From positions 1 to 40,337 of the forward strand of contig JASHSI010000056.1 in assembly GCA_030040915.1 (NCBI GenBank): a DNA stretch of 40,337 nt, written 5' to 3'. The stretch is from Thermoplasmata archaeon (GTDB lineage: Archaea > Thermoplasmatota > Thermoplasmata > Lutacidiplasmatales > UBA184). The position numbers and the translations under genes are program-made. Position 1 is the stretch's first letter, and each line of letters starts with the position of its first letter. The notes beneath the pieces are model-generated. The model worked only from the letters and a program-made list of their open reading frames with translations, was not told the DNA's origin and did no database searches. Of this stretch, positions 31,046 to 40,337 are shown piece by piece.

Positions 31046-32278
31046 ATGCCCGAGAACTGGCCGAGCGCGCGGGAGCTGATGACCCCCCGACCGATCACCC
31101 TCTCGACCGACGCCCCGGTCTCGAAGGCCCTCGGCCTGATGCGGAGCGAGGGGATCCACGAGATCCCGATCCTCCGCAACGGCCGCCTCGCCGGGATGAT
31201 CACCTACGATTCGATCGCCCGCCGGTCGAACCTCACCCTGAGCACCAAGGTCGAGCACCTCATGGTGCTCCCCCCGCTGATCACGGCGTCGACCCGCTAC
31301 CCCGAGATCGCGCGGGAGCTCCTCTCGGTGGGGCTCCGGGGCGCCCCGGTCGTCGGCAAGAAGGGCGAGCTCCTCGGCATCGTCTCGCGGACCGACCTCA
31401 TCCGCGTCCTCCCGGACCTCTCGGAGATCTCCCAGCACCGGATCGAGGAGGTGGCGAGCCCCGCGAACGTCGTCCTCCGTGAGGACGACCCGTGCGCTCC
31501 GCTCCTCAATCAGGTCCGCATGCTCGAGGAGCACCCGATCCCGGTCCAGGACCGCACCGGACGGATTGTCGGGGCGGTCGGCCTCGCCGACCTCGGGCGC
31601 CTCCTGTGGCGCCGGAGCGTCCCCGGGAAGCGGGACGCGCCGGTCCCGACCGACATCAGCGGGGTGACCGTGGGCGCGATCATGAACTCCCCACCGCTCA
31701 CCGTCCCGCCCGGCGCGACGGCCGGCGACGCCGCCCGGGCGATGAGCCGGGCGAAGGTCTCGAGCGCCTTCGTCGTCGACGGCGAGCGGGCGGTCGGAGT
31801 GGTCGCCCAGTCGGACCTCCTGGGGCTCGCGGTCGGCCGCGGGGAGGTCCCGCCGGAGCTCTCCGACGTCTACGTGCAGATTCACGGGCTGCGGGGCTCC
31901 GGCGATCCGGACGCCCTCGCCGAGATCGACCAGCTCGTGGCGAAGGGGCTCAAGCGCGTCGCCCACCACGCCCACCCGACGCTCCTCAGCATCGGTGTCT
32001 CCCCCCACGCGGCCCGCTCGGGGGACGCGACCGTCCACGCCCGCCTCCAGACCGACCGGGGGATCTACTTCGCGACGGTCACGGGGTGGAACTTCTACGC
32101 TTCCGTCACCGCCGTCCTCGACGATATCTCCGAGCAGGTCCAGCGCGATCACGAGTCCGCCGAGCACCGGAGGAAGGGCCAGCCCGGTCGCCGCCGCCCG
32201 GTCGACGAGGCGCCGGCCGACCCCGAGATCGAGCGGAAGATCCGCGCCGCCACGTCCGACTCGGACGCGGACGAGTAG
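31046..32278 (+). CDS. four-CBS-domain protein fused to a ribosome-hibernation (HPF/RaiA)-like domain
   Basis: 410 residues. Four CBS units: about 8-62 (ELMTPRPITLSTDAPVSKAL), 68-125 (VEHLMVLPPLITASTRY), 135-190 and 208-265 (AIMNSPPLTVPPGATAGDAA). Residues about 278-375 (VYVQIHGLRGSGDPDALAEI, then TVHARLQTDRGIYFATVTGW, FYASVTAVLDDISEQVQRD) follow the beta-alpha-beta-beta-beta-alpha pattern of HPF/RaiA. The tail is charged and disordered. Known families: CBS pairs bind adenine nucleotides; HPF binds the 30S decoding region. Inference: a nucleotide-sensing ribosome-silencing factor. Start supported by the TATA at 31011. Confidence 0.8.
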   Translation: MPENWPSARELMTPRPITLSTDAPVSKALGLMRSEGIHEIPILRNGRLAGMITYDSIARRSNLTLSTKVEHLMVLPPLITASTRYPEIARELLSVGLRGAPVVGKKGELLGIVSRTDLIRVLPDLSEISQHRIEEVASPANVVLREDDPCAPLLNQVRMLEEHPIPVQDRTGRIVGAVGLADLGRLLWRRSVPGKRDAPVPTDISGVTVGAIMNSPPLTVPPGATAGDAARAMSRAKVSSAFVVDGERAVGVVAQSDLLGLAVGRGEVPPELSDVYVQIHGLRGSGDPDALAEIDQLVAKGLKRVAHHAHPTLLSIGVSPHAARSGDATVHARLQTDRGIYFATVTGWNFYASVTAVLDDISEQVQRDHESAEHRRKGQPGRRRPVDEAPADPEIERKIRAATSDSDADE

Positions 32279-32310
32279 CGGGAGCGGCGCGGGGGACGCG
32301 GAGCGAGACC

Positions 32311-32721
32311 ATGATGCCCGGAGGACCCCGGAACGCTCGCCAGATGCAGATGATGATGCGCCGGCTCGGAATGACCAGCGAGGAGGTCGAGGGCGTCACC
32401 GAGGTGATCGTCCGGACGAAGGACCGGGAGCATGTCTTCCGTTCGCCGGAGGTCACCAAGGTGAGCGTCCAGGGCGTGACGACCTACCAGGTCGTCGGCG
32501 AGCCCGAGATCCGTCCGCGCTCGGCGGACCCCGTTCCCGGCGCGCCCGCGGCCGCCGCCCCCCCGGCCCCGGCGGGTCCTCCGGAAGAGGACATCGCGCT
32601 CGTCATGGAGCAGGGGGGCGTCTCTCGCGCGGAGGCGATCGAGGCGCTCGGCCGGTCGGGCGGCGAACCGGCCGAGGCGATCCTGAAGCTCCTCTCCCAG
32701 AAGGGTTCGGGTGGCCGATAG
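32311..32721 (+). CDS. nac: nascent polypeptide-associated complex protein (archaeal NAC)
   Basis: 136 residues. N-terminal basic helix (NARQMQMMMRRLGM), NAC domain EVIVRTKDREHVFRSPEVTK then TTYQVVGE, an alanine/proline linker, and a C-terminal UBA domain EEDIALVMEQGGVSRAEAIE. It binds ribosomes and emerging chains. The NAC/UBA arrangement is diagnostic of archaea. The ATG 32311 follows the CBS-HPF gene by 32 nt and the gene overlaps the next by 11 nt, forming a translation-related cluster. Confidence 0.93.
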   Translation: MMPGGPRNARQMQMMMRRLGMTSEEVEGVTEVIVRTKDREHVFRSPEVTKVSVQGVTTYQVVGEPEIRPRSADPVPGAPAAAAPPAPAGPPEEDIALVMEQGGVSRAEAIEALGRSGGEPAEAILKLLSQKGSGGR

Positions 32722-33172
32722 TCCGGGCGGACCCTTCCGGGAGTGCGTCGAGGGGTACGTCTTCGCGGGCCGGCCGCCTCGTCTCCTCCTCCTCCGACGC
32801 CCGCCGGAGCGGGAACGGATCTGGGTGCCGGTCAGCGGGAAGGTCGAGACGAGCGACCCCAATCTTGAGGCCGCGCTGCGCCGGGAGCTTGAGGAGGAGA
32901 CCGGGTTCCGGGAGTTCGCGCGAATCTTCCCCCTCGACTGGGAGGTGACGTTCGAGGGTCCGGACGGGCGGACGTGGCGATTGCACGGGTTCGGGGTCGA
33001 GCTCGACCGGGCCGAGCCGCCCCGACTGAGCGAGGAGCACGACGCCTTCGAGTGGGTCGACCCTGCCGAGGCGATCCAGCGCCTGCACTACCCGGACAAT
33101 CGGGAGGCGGTGGAGCGCCTCCTCGAGCGGCTCCCCCGAGGCGCGACGGCTCGGCGTTCGGCAAACCTATAG
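32711..33172 (+). CDS. NUDIX hydrolase
   Basis: 153 residues. WVPVSGKVETSDPNLEAALR then RELEEETGF is a NUDIX box in which the core R-E-x-x-E-E-x-G is intact; the G-x5-E start of the motif is altered, with the loop around TSDPN. Probable pyrophosphatase of a nucleotide such as dihydroneopterin triphosphate, Ap4A or an oxidised NTP; substrate unknown. GTG 32711 overlaps the NAC gene by 11 nt. Confidence 0.83.
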   Translation: MADSPGGPFRECVEGYVFAGRPPRLLLLRRPPERERIWVPVSGKVETSDPNLEAALRRELEEETGFREFARIFPLDWEVTFEGPDGRTWRLHGFGVELDRAEPPRLSEEHDAFEWVDPAEAIQRLHYPDNREAVERLLERLPRGATARRSANL

Positions 33173-33173
33173 C
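33165..33173 (+). promoter_or_regulatory. TATA box of dph2
   Basis: ACCTATAGC, about 31 nt upstream of ATG 33204. Confidence 0.6.
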
Positions 33174-33203
33174 CCGCCCCCCGGGTCCGTCGTCCGAGCG
33201 ACC

Positions 33204-34274
33204 ATGGAAGGAGCCGAGGGTCCCTGGCCGTCGGCCGGGAAGGCGACCGGACCCATCCCCGGGACGGTCCGCCCGGAGGCGGACGTCTTCCCGCGCTTCG
33301 ACGAGCCTCTCTTCGAGGCGGTCCGCCGCGCCCACCCCACCAAGATCGCCCTGCAGGTGCCGGCCGGGCTCGTCCGGAACGCGCACGACCTCGCAGCGGA
33401 GCTCCGGCGGGCGGTCGACCGGCCGGTCGTGGTCGTCTCCCGGGCCTGCTTCGGGGCGTGCGACTTCCCCGCCCCGGACGAGGTGCCCGGGGCGGACGCC
33501 CTCGTCGTGCTCGGTCACTCCCCGATCCCGAACGTCCCGAGATGGGCCCCGACCTACTTCGTGGAGATGCGCTATCCGCCCGGCGAGGCCGAGCCGCTCG
33601 CGGAACTGCTGGTCCAACAGGACCTCCCGAAGAGGCTTGGGCTCGTCGCGTCGGTCCAGCACCTCGACCTCGTCGAGCCCCTGGTCCGGGCGGCCGCCGA
33701 CCGTGGGTTCGAGCTCCGGACCGGTGCGGGGGACCGCCGCCTCGCCTACGCGGCGCAGGCGCTCGGGTGCAACTACACCGGGGCCGAGTCGATCGCGGAC
33801 TCCGTCGCCGGCTTCCTCTTCCTCGGGACGGGCCGGTTCCACCCGATCGGGCTCGCCCTCGCCGTCGACCGGCGGGTCTGGAGCCTCGATCCGCTCCAGG
33901 GGACGCTCGAGCCGCCCCTCGACCGCGCCTCGATCGTGGCCGACCGCTTCCGCACGATCGCCCGTGCGATGGACGCGAAGCGGTTCGGGGTCCTCGTCTC
34001 GAGCTTCGCGGGCCAGCACCGGGGCGGCCTCGCCTCGGCGCTCGTGGAGAAGGCCCGACGACGGGGGCGCGAGGCGGAGATCCTCGTCTTCGCCCGACTC
34101 GATCCGGCCGACCTTGTTGGCCGGGACCTCGACGCCTACGTCAACACGGCCTGTCCCAGGATCGCGATCGACGACGCCGCGCTCTACCCGCGGCCGATGC
34201 TCACGCCGCCAGAGTTCCTCTCGGCGATCGGGGAGCTACCGCTCGAGCCGTACCGGTTCGACACCTACCACTAG
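33204..34274 (+). CDS. dph2: diphthamide biosynthesis radical enzyme Dph2
   Basis: 356 residues. Three dispersed cysteines of the unusual [4Fe-4S] radical-SAM site are visible: SRACFGACD (C82/C86), ALGCNY (C189) and NTACPRIAIDD (C317), spread over three similar domains. The archaeal Dph2 homodimer transfers a 3-amino-3-carboxypropyl group from SAM to the histidine of elongation factor 2, the first step of diphthamide. The TATA at 33165 supports this start. Found in archaea and eukaryotes only. Confidence 0.93.
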   Translation: MEGAEGPWPSAGKATGPIPGTVRPEADVFPRFDEPLFEAVRRAHPTKIALQVPAGLVRNAHDLAAELRRAVDRPVVVVSRACFGACDFPAPDEVPGADALVVLGHSPIPNVPRWAPTYFVEMRYPPGEAEPLAELLVQQDLPKRLGLVASVQHLDLVEPLVRAAADRGFELRTGAGDRRLAYAAQALGCNYTGAESIADSVAGFLFLGTGRFHPIGLALAVDRRVWSLDPLQGTLEPPLDRASIVADRFRTIARAMDAKRFGVLVSSFAGQHRGGLASALVEKARRRGREAEILVFARLDPADLVGRDLDAYVNTACPRIAIDDAALYPRPMLTPPEFLSAIGELPLEPYRFDTYH

Positions 34275-34315
34275 CGTGCCGCCGCCGGGCCGGGTCCCGT
34301 TCGAGCGGCCCCGTC

Positions 34316-34738
34316 TCACATCGGGGGAGGCGGGGGCGGGGGCGGCGGCGCGAACGGTGGAGCGCCGGGCATCGGGGCGTAGACGACCACGGGCGGCTCC
34401 GGGGCCTTGTAGGTGATCGCCAGGATGCCGCCGATGAGCGCGAGGATGAAGCCGATCAGGAAGCCGCCGAGGAAGGCGAACGGCAGGCTGAGGACCGCCA
34501 TGACGATCATCAGGGCGCCCCAGATCGCCTTGTGGGACGGCATCACGAACATGAGGATCGCCCAGATGAACGACAGGACCGCGACCCCGAGCGCGCCCGC
34601 GACGAGGATCGCCCCGACCCCGGGGAAGAAGATCGACAGAATCGCGCCGATGTACGCCTCGGCCAAACCTCCGATAAGGATGAAGACCGCGCCGACGATC
34701 GACAAGACTCCCGCCGCTACTGGTACCTTTCCTGCCAC
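34316..34738 (-). CDS. four-helix membrane protein with proline-rich tail
   Basis: 140 residues: four hydrophobic segments (about 8-28, 32-55, 57-75 and 78-110 merging the last) and a C-terminal tail YAPMPGAPPFAP followed by nine prolines. Similar to the DUF6114-like or DUF4064-like small membrane proteins of Thermoplasmatota, but no firm family. Such tails may bind cytoplasmic partners. Convergent with dph2. ATG 34738. Confidence 0.7.
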   Translation of the reverse strand: MAGKVPVAAGVLSIVGAVFILIGGLAEAYIGAILSIFFPGVGAILVAGALGVAVLSFIWAILMFVMPSHKAIWGALMIVMAVLSLPFAFLGGFLIGFILALIGGILAITYKAPEPPVVVYAPMPGAPPFAPPPPPPPPPM

Positions 34739-34831
34739 GGGGACCTCAGTTTCCGGACCAGTTCGTGGTTGAAAAACCCACCGACGGAGGGGAATTCCCC
34801 CGCCCGGAGATTTTTGGGCGTCCCCCGGATA

Positions 34832-35419
34832 TCATCCGAGCGTCGATTCGAGGAAATGGTCGAACAGCCGCAGGTCGCCGGAAAGCTCCGGGTGGAAGGT
34901 CAGGCCCCAGACCCGGCCGCGCCGGACGCCGACGACCTCCTTCCCCTGCCAGGCGAACGCTTCGGCGCCGGGGCCGACCCGAAGGATCCTCGGGGCCCGG
35001 ATGAACACTCCGGGGAACTTGGCTCCCGTGAGCCCGTTGACCTCCACAGGTCCCTCGAACGAGTCGCGCTGCCGGCCGTAGTCGTTCCGCCGGACGGTGA
35101 CGTCGAGGACCGGGATCGGGACCGGGTCCCGCGGACCCGCCACCGTCTCGATCTCGCGGCTCAGGAGGATGAGCCCGGCGCACGTCGCCAGGACCGGTAG
35201 GCCCTCCTCAATCCGGGACCTCAGCGGGTCGCGGAGCCGCGTCTCGTCGAGCAGCCGCGAGATCGTGGTGCTCTCCCCGCCGGGCATCGACAGCGCCTCG
35301 ACCTCGGCGAGCTCCGCCGGCCTGTGGACGAGGGTTACCGACCCCGGCCCCGCCACGCGCTCGAGGGAGGTCCGGTGCTCGGGGACATCCCCCTGGAGCG
35401 CCAGCACGCCGAGCTTCAC
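34832..35419 (-). CDS. pdxT: pyridoxal 5'-phosphate synthase glutaminase subunit PdxT
   Basis: 195 residues. KLGVLALQGDVPEHRTSLER, GGES (47-50), nucleophile C80 in ATCAGLILL, and H176/E178 in GLTFHPELSGD complete the class I glutamine amidotransferase triad. It supplies ammonia to PdxS for PLP synthesis; pdxS is not in this window. GTG 35419 overlaps the HMG-CoA reductase stop (GTGA), so it is translated from the same mRNA. Confidence 0.93.
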   Translation of the reverse strand: MKLGVLALQGDVPEHRTSLERVAGPGSVTLVHRPAELAEVEALSMPGGESTTISRLLDETRLRDPLRSRIEEGLPVLATCAGLILLSREIETVAGPRDPVPIPVLDVTVRRNDYGRQRDSFEGPVEVNGLTGAKFPGVFIRAPRILRVGPGAEAFAWQGKEVVGVRRGRVWGLTFHPELSGDLRLFDHFLESTLG

Positions 35420-36726
35420 CGCGCGGCGGGGCGGCGTAGCTCCTCCAGGACCTCGCGCGCCCGGTCGATCCGGATCGCGTGTTCCTCCACGAGGCGCGCG
35501 ACCACGCGGTCGACCTCGTCGGGCCGGGCGCCCGCCGTGGCCGCGATGTTGCGCGCGTGGAGCTCCATGTGGCCCCGCTGGATCCCCTCCGTCGCGAGCG
35601 CGCGGAGGGCGGCGAAGTTCTGGGCGAGCCCGACGGCGGCGAGGATTCCCGCGAGCTCCTGGGCCCCCTTCACGCCGAGGAGCTTCACGTTCGCCTTGGC
35701 GGTCGGGTGCACGGCCGTCGCGCCCCCGATGAGGCCGACCGCCGTGGGAAGCTCGATCGTCCCGACGAGGTTCCCGTCCGCGTCCTTCTCGTAGGTGGTG
35801 AGCGGCCGGACCACCTCGCTCCCGTCGCGGGCGAGGAAGGCGGCGTAGGTGTGGGCGCCGCTCTCGATCGCCCGGAAGTCGTTCCCCGTGGCGATCACGA
35901 CCGCGGAGACCCCGTTCATGATCCCCTTGTTGTGGGTGGCGCATCGGTACGGGTCGACGACGGCGAGGGTGTAGGCGTCGAGGATCGCCTCGACGACCTC
36001 GGCGCCGCTCGCCTGGTCGGTCTTCAGGAGGGCCGCGGGGAAGACCGCGCTCGCCCGGGCAAGCCGCTCGACCGCGAGGTTCGATATGATGCGGAGCACC
36101 GCCCGTCCCCGGGCAAGGCGGGCGATCTCCGGCGCGAGGGCCTCGCACATCGTGTTGACCGCGTTCATCCCGCCGGCGTCGCGCGCGTCGACGAAGAGGT
36201 GGACCACGAGCATCGTCCCGCGGGGCGAGGCGATCAGGCGGACCTCGACGCCGCGGGCCCCCCCGCCGAACTTCACGAGCATCGGGTCCTTCGCGTTCGC
36301 CTTCGAGAGGAGCTCCTCCTTCGCCGCGAGGATCCGCAGCCGGGCCGCGGCCGGGTCGGCCGAGCCAAGGACCTGGATCTGGCCGATCATCACCGGCTCG
36401 GTGGTCTGGACCTTGAACCCCCCTGCGGCCCGTGCGACCTTCGCCGCGTTCGAGGCGGCCGCGACGACGCTCGGCTCCTCGATCGCCATGGGGACGAGGT
36501 AGTCCTTCCCGTTGATCCGGAAATTCGTGGCGATGCCGAGCGGCAGCGCGAACGCCCCGACGACGTTCTCGATCATCCGGTTGAAGATGCCCGGATCGAC
36601 GCCGGGGGGGAACTCGTAGGACCTCGCCTCCGCGTCCGAGAGCCCGGCCCACTCCTGGATGAACTTCCGCCGCTCTTCCGTAGAGAGCTTGTAGAACCCG
36701 GAGAGCTCGCTCGTCCGCTCCGCCAT
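35416..36726 (-). CDS. class II 3-hydroxy-3-methylglutaryl-CoA reductase
   Basis: 436 residues. Class II features: PLGIATNFRINGKDYLVPMA then IEEPSVVAAASNAA (catalytic glutamate E83/E84), DARDAGGMNAVNTMCEAL (cofactor/aspartate region), THNKGIMNGVSAV (catalytic lysine) and GHMELHARNIAATAG (catalytic histidine). It reduces HMG-CoA to mevalonate for isoprenoid lipids. Thermoplasmatales and Archaeoglobus use this bacterial-type class in place of class I. Starts 9 nt after the grpE stop and overlaps pdxT, so grpE-HMGR-pdxT is one operon. Confidence 0.93.
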   Translation of the reverse strand: MAERTSELSGFYKLSTEERRKFIQEWAGLSDAEARSYEFPPGVDPGIFNRMIENVVGAFALPLGIATNFRINGKDYLVPMAIEEPSVVAAASNAAKVARAAGGFKVQTTEPVMIGQIQVLGSADPAAARLRILAAKEELLSKANAKDPMLVKFGGGARGVEVRLIASPRGTMLVVHLFVDARDAGGMNAVNTMCEALAPEIARLARGRAVLRIISNLAVERLARASAVFPAALLKTDQASGAEVVEAILDAYTLAVVDPYRCATHNKGIMNGVSAVVIATGNDFRAIESGAHTYAAFLARDGSEVVRPLTTYEKDADGNLVGTIELPTAVGLIGGATAVHPTAKANVKLLGVKGAQELAGILAAVGLAQNFAALRALATEGIQRGHMELHARNIAATAGARPDEVDRVVARLVEEHAIRIDRAREVLEELRRPAAR

Positions 36727-36735
36727 CTGGGTTCC

Positions 36736-37359
36736 CTACGGGGTCGCCCCCTCGTGGTCGGTGGTCGACTCCTTCTCCGCGCGCGCGGCCGAATCGGTCG
36801 GCTTTGGCGGGGCCCTCGCCACGAGCACCTTCGCCGGGCGAAGGAGCCCGCCCTTGAAGCGGTAGCCCTGCTGGACGATCTCGAGCACCGTTCCCGGTGG
36901 GTGGCCCGGAGGGCCGAACGCCTCGGCGACGATGTCGAAGTCCTCGGAGTTGATGCGGCCGGTGATCCGTGCGATCGGCCGCAGTCCTTCGCGGTTCAGG
37001 AACGCATCCCACTCCTGGGCGAGGAGCTCCATGCCCTTGCGGACCGGGTCGGTGACCGGGGCGTCCCGGACGAACTGGCGGGCCTTCTCGAACCCCTCGA
37101 GGATTGGGAGGAGGTTGCTCAGCACCTCCGCCTCGCCAGAGCTGCGGAGCTGCTCGCGCTCTTTCGCCGTGCGCCGGCGGAAGTTCTCGAAGTCCGCGTA
37201 GAGGTACTTGAACCGGGTCTCCCAGTCGACCGGCGCGGTCGGCTCGGCCGGGGGTGCGGGCGGAGGGGGGATCGGGGTGGAACCGGCGTCCTTCGCCTCG
37301 GCCGGGGGGACCGGGGGAGGGGATTCCGGCTTCCCGGCCGGGGGCGTCTCCTCGGTCAT
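36736..37359 (-). CDS. grpE: GrpE nucleotide exchange factor
   Basis: 207 residues. A disordered proline-rich N-terminus of about 45 residues replaces most of the usual long coiled coil; then DWETRFKYLYADFENFRRRT, LLPILEGFEKARQF, GMELLAQEWDAFLNREGLRP and the beta-domain EAFGPPGHPPGTVLEIVQQGYRFKGGLLRPAKV, here split for reading. It releases ADP from DnaK. DnaK systems in archaea were acquired from bacteria. A TATA-like CTATACG (about 37385-37391) precedes the ATG by about 30 nt. Confidence 0.9.
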   Translation of the reverse strand: MTEETPPAGKPESPPPVPPAEAKDAGSTPIPPPPAPPAEPTAPVDWETRFKYLYADFENFRRRTAKEREQLRSSGEAEVLSNLLPILEGFEKARQFVRDAPVTDPVRKGMELLAQEWDAFLNREGLRPIARITGRINSEDFDIVAEAFGPPGHPPGTVLEIVQQGYRFKGGLLRPAKVLVARAPPKPTDSAARAEKESTTDHEGATP

Positions 37360-37440
37360 CGTCGGCTCCCGTCCGGCCGGCGCTCGTATAGGAGTTGTGG
37401 TGCCGGCGGGACGCCTCTGCGACCGGCCCGTCGCCGATCC

Positions 37441-37617
37441 CCTAGGTGTGGCCTGACAAGAGATGCGACCGGTTGAACTGACAGGAGATGTGACCGGCCC
37501 CGAGCGCTCTCTCCAGGCAATCCTCCTGAGAGATCGAGAGGCCGCGAAGGCGCCGAATACCCGGTCATATGTGTTGACAGCTTAACCGGTCAGATGTCCT
37601 GTCAATGCACACCTAGG
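37441..37617. repeat. palindromic MITE-like element
   Basis: Arms of about 57 bp (37441-37497 and 37561-37617) are imperfect inverted copies, both beginning CCTAGGTGTG from the outside. Each arm contains two tandem units of the type TGACARGAGATGYGACCGG. The centre of about 63 bp has no gene. Repeated TGACAGGA...GACCGG units resemble ends of IS21-type elements, so a non-autonomous derivative or relict is likely. This accounts for most of the gene-free 37360-37719. Confidence 0.75.
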
Positions 37618-37719
37618 GGGACGCGTTCGCTCGGCCAGGGGGTCGACGGGCAGGGCCCGGCGGTTCGCCAATGTCGCTCATGTAGTCGGAGCGGTGTGGC
37701 AAATCCGGGGCGCGGGGCG

Positions 37720-37956
37720 ATGACCTACAAGGCCTACCTCGACAACATCCAGGTGAGAACCGGTCACGACCCCGAGTACTTCCGGGCGGAGGCAGAAAAG
37801 CGCGGGCTGTCGAGCCACGCCGAGCTCCTGAAGTGGCTCAAGGGCGACTGCGGACTCGGTCACGGCCACGCGAACACGATGATCCTCTACATCCGACATC
37901 CCGAGATCGCGCATCAGAAGCTCCGGGCCGACGCGAAGAAGGTCCGGACCAAGTGA
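37720..37956 (+). CDS. DUF4287-type small protein
   Basis: 78 residues: MTYKAYLDNIQVRTGHDPEY, then KRGLSSHAELLKWLKGDCGL and GHGHANTMILYIRH. This matches my memory of the DUF4287 domain (a helical domain found alone or beside Maf/DUF5655-like domains). Function unknown. ATG 37720 follows GGGGCG and is the only start consistent with the domain; a longer open frame upstream runs into the MITE-like repeat. Confidence 0.75.
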   Translation: MTYKAYLDNIQVRTGHDPEYFRAEAEKRGLSSHAELLKWLKGDCGLGHGHANTMILYIRHPEIAHQKLRADAKKVRTK

Positions 37957-40095
<2,139 letters not shown>

Positions 40096-40122
40096 GAAAC
40101 CCGGGGGCTCCGCGTCGTACCG

Positions 40123-40337
40123 ATGGAGATCCCGGCCCTCACGGAGGCGCTCGAGGCCTTCGGCCTCCCGCCCGGGGAGCTCCCGAAACGACCGGTGGTC
40201 CACGGGGCGCCCGGCACGCTCCTCTCTTTTGCCCTCCCGGGACCCCGAAAATCTCCGCGGATCCTCGCGGTCTGGGTCCGCCCGGACGGCGTCCGGTTCG
40301 TGGGCGCGCCGCTCCACTACCCCGTGGAGGGACCGAG
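40123..40337 (+). CDS. hypothetical protein, N-terminal part (partial)
   Basis: The ATG lies 27 nt after gyrB and the frame is open to the window end (71 codons): MEIPALTEALEAFGLPPGEL then KRPVVHGAPGTLLSFALPGP. No family recognised from this fragment. Position suggests co-transcription with gyrB. Confidence 0.5.
   Translation, partial: MEIPALTEALEAFGLPPGELPKRPVVHGAPGTLLSFALPGPRKSPRILAVWVRPDGVRFVGAPLHYPVEGP

Noticed and set aside
33458-35200. 580-residue plus-strand frame over dph2 and following genes
   Set aside because: A GC-driven shadow that crosses three well-supported genes in two orientations.

Overview
The window is GC-rich archaeal chromosome. Nascent-polypeptide-associated complex, Dph2 (diphthamide), a PAC2-family protein, class II HMG-CoA reductase and TATA-box promoters placed just upstream of start codons mark an archaeon. 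The company of bacterial-type DNA gyrase B and GrpE points to the Thermoplasmatota (inference from gene content; no search was run).

Layout. (1) 1-3090: host genes, mostly small membrane proteins plus an FMN-binding PNPOx-like protein. (2) 3121-7744: two related IS66-type insertion sequences (about 3121-4656 and 5388-7031, both starting CGTAAC), with a membrane-anchored orphan and a hypothetical gene between and after them. (3) 7871-23120: a complete casposon of about 15.25 kb, inserted at the 3' end of tRNA-Val(CAC). It has 68-bp terminal inverted repeats with a single mismatch, an 11-15 bp target-site duplication that runs into the last bases of the tRNA gene, a Cas1 (casposase) with its catalytic residues and a C-terminal HTH, and a family B DNA polymerase. 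(4) 23130-37359: host genes: tRNA-Val, purA, an aminotransferase, tandem GT4 glycosyltransferases, M20 peptidase, PAC2 protein, GNAT, CBS-HPF fusion, NAC, NUDIX, dph2, a membrane protein, pdxT, class II HMG-CoA reductase, grpE. (5) 37441-37617: a palindromic MITE-like repeat. (6) 37720-end: a DUF4287-type protein, gyrB and a partial gene.

The main discovery is the casposon cargo. Thirteen minus-strand genes, mostly tightly spaced or overlapping, run from an AbrB-like regulator (16034) to a HEPN protein (8033): small TM protein, zinc ribbon, HNH nuclease, PolB, a DpdA-like transglycosylase, an Ogg2-type DNA glycosylase, QueC, a ThsB/MTH538-type TIR protein, a three-TM protein and a HEPN protein. 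Stop/start overlaps (TGATG twice) and 3-nt gaps tie the 7-deazaguanine DNA-modification genes to the glycosylase and to the TIR-membrane-HEPN trio. This suggests a composite modification-plus-immunity system carried by a Cas1 transposon. A second defence module lies on the other side of cas1: HsdM-HsdS plus a convergent nuclease with two PD-(D/E)xK repeats resembling MamI, and no HsdR. Functions of these cargo modules are inferred from motifs and gene order.
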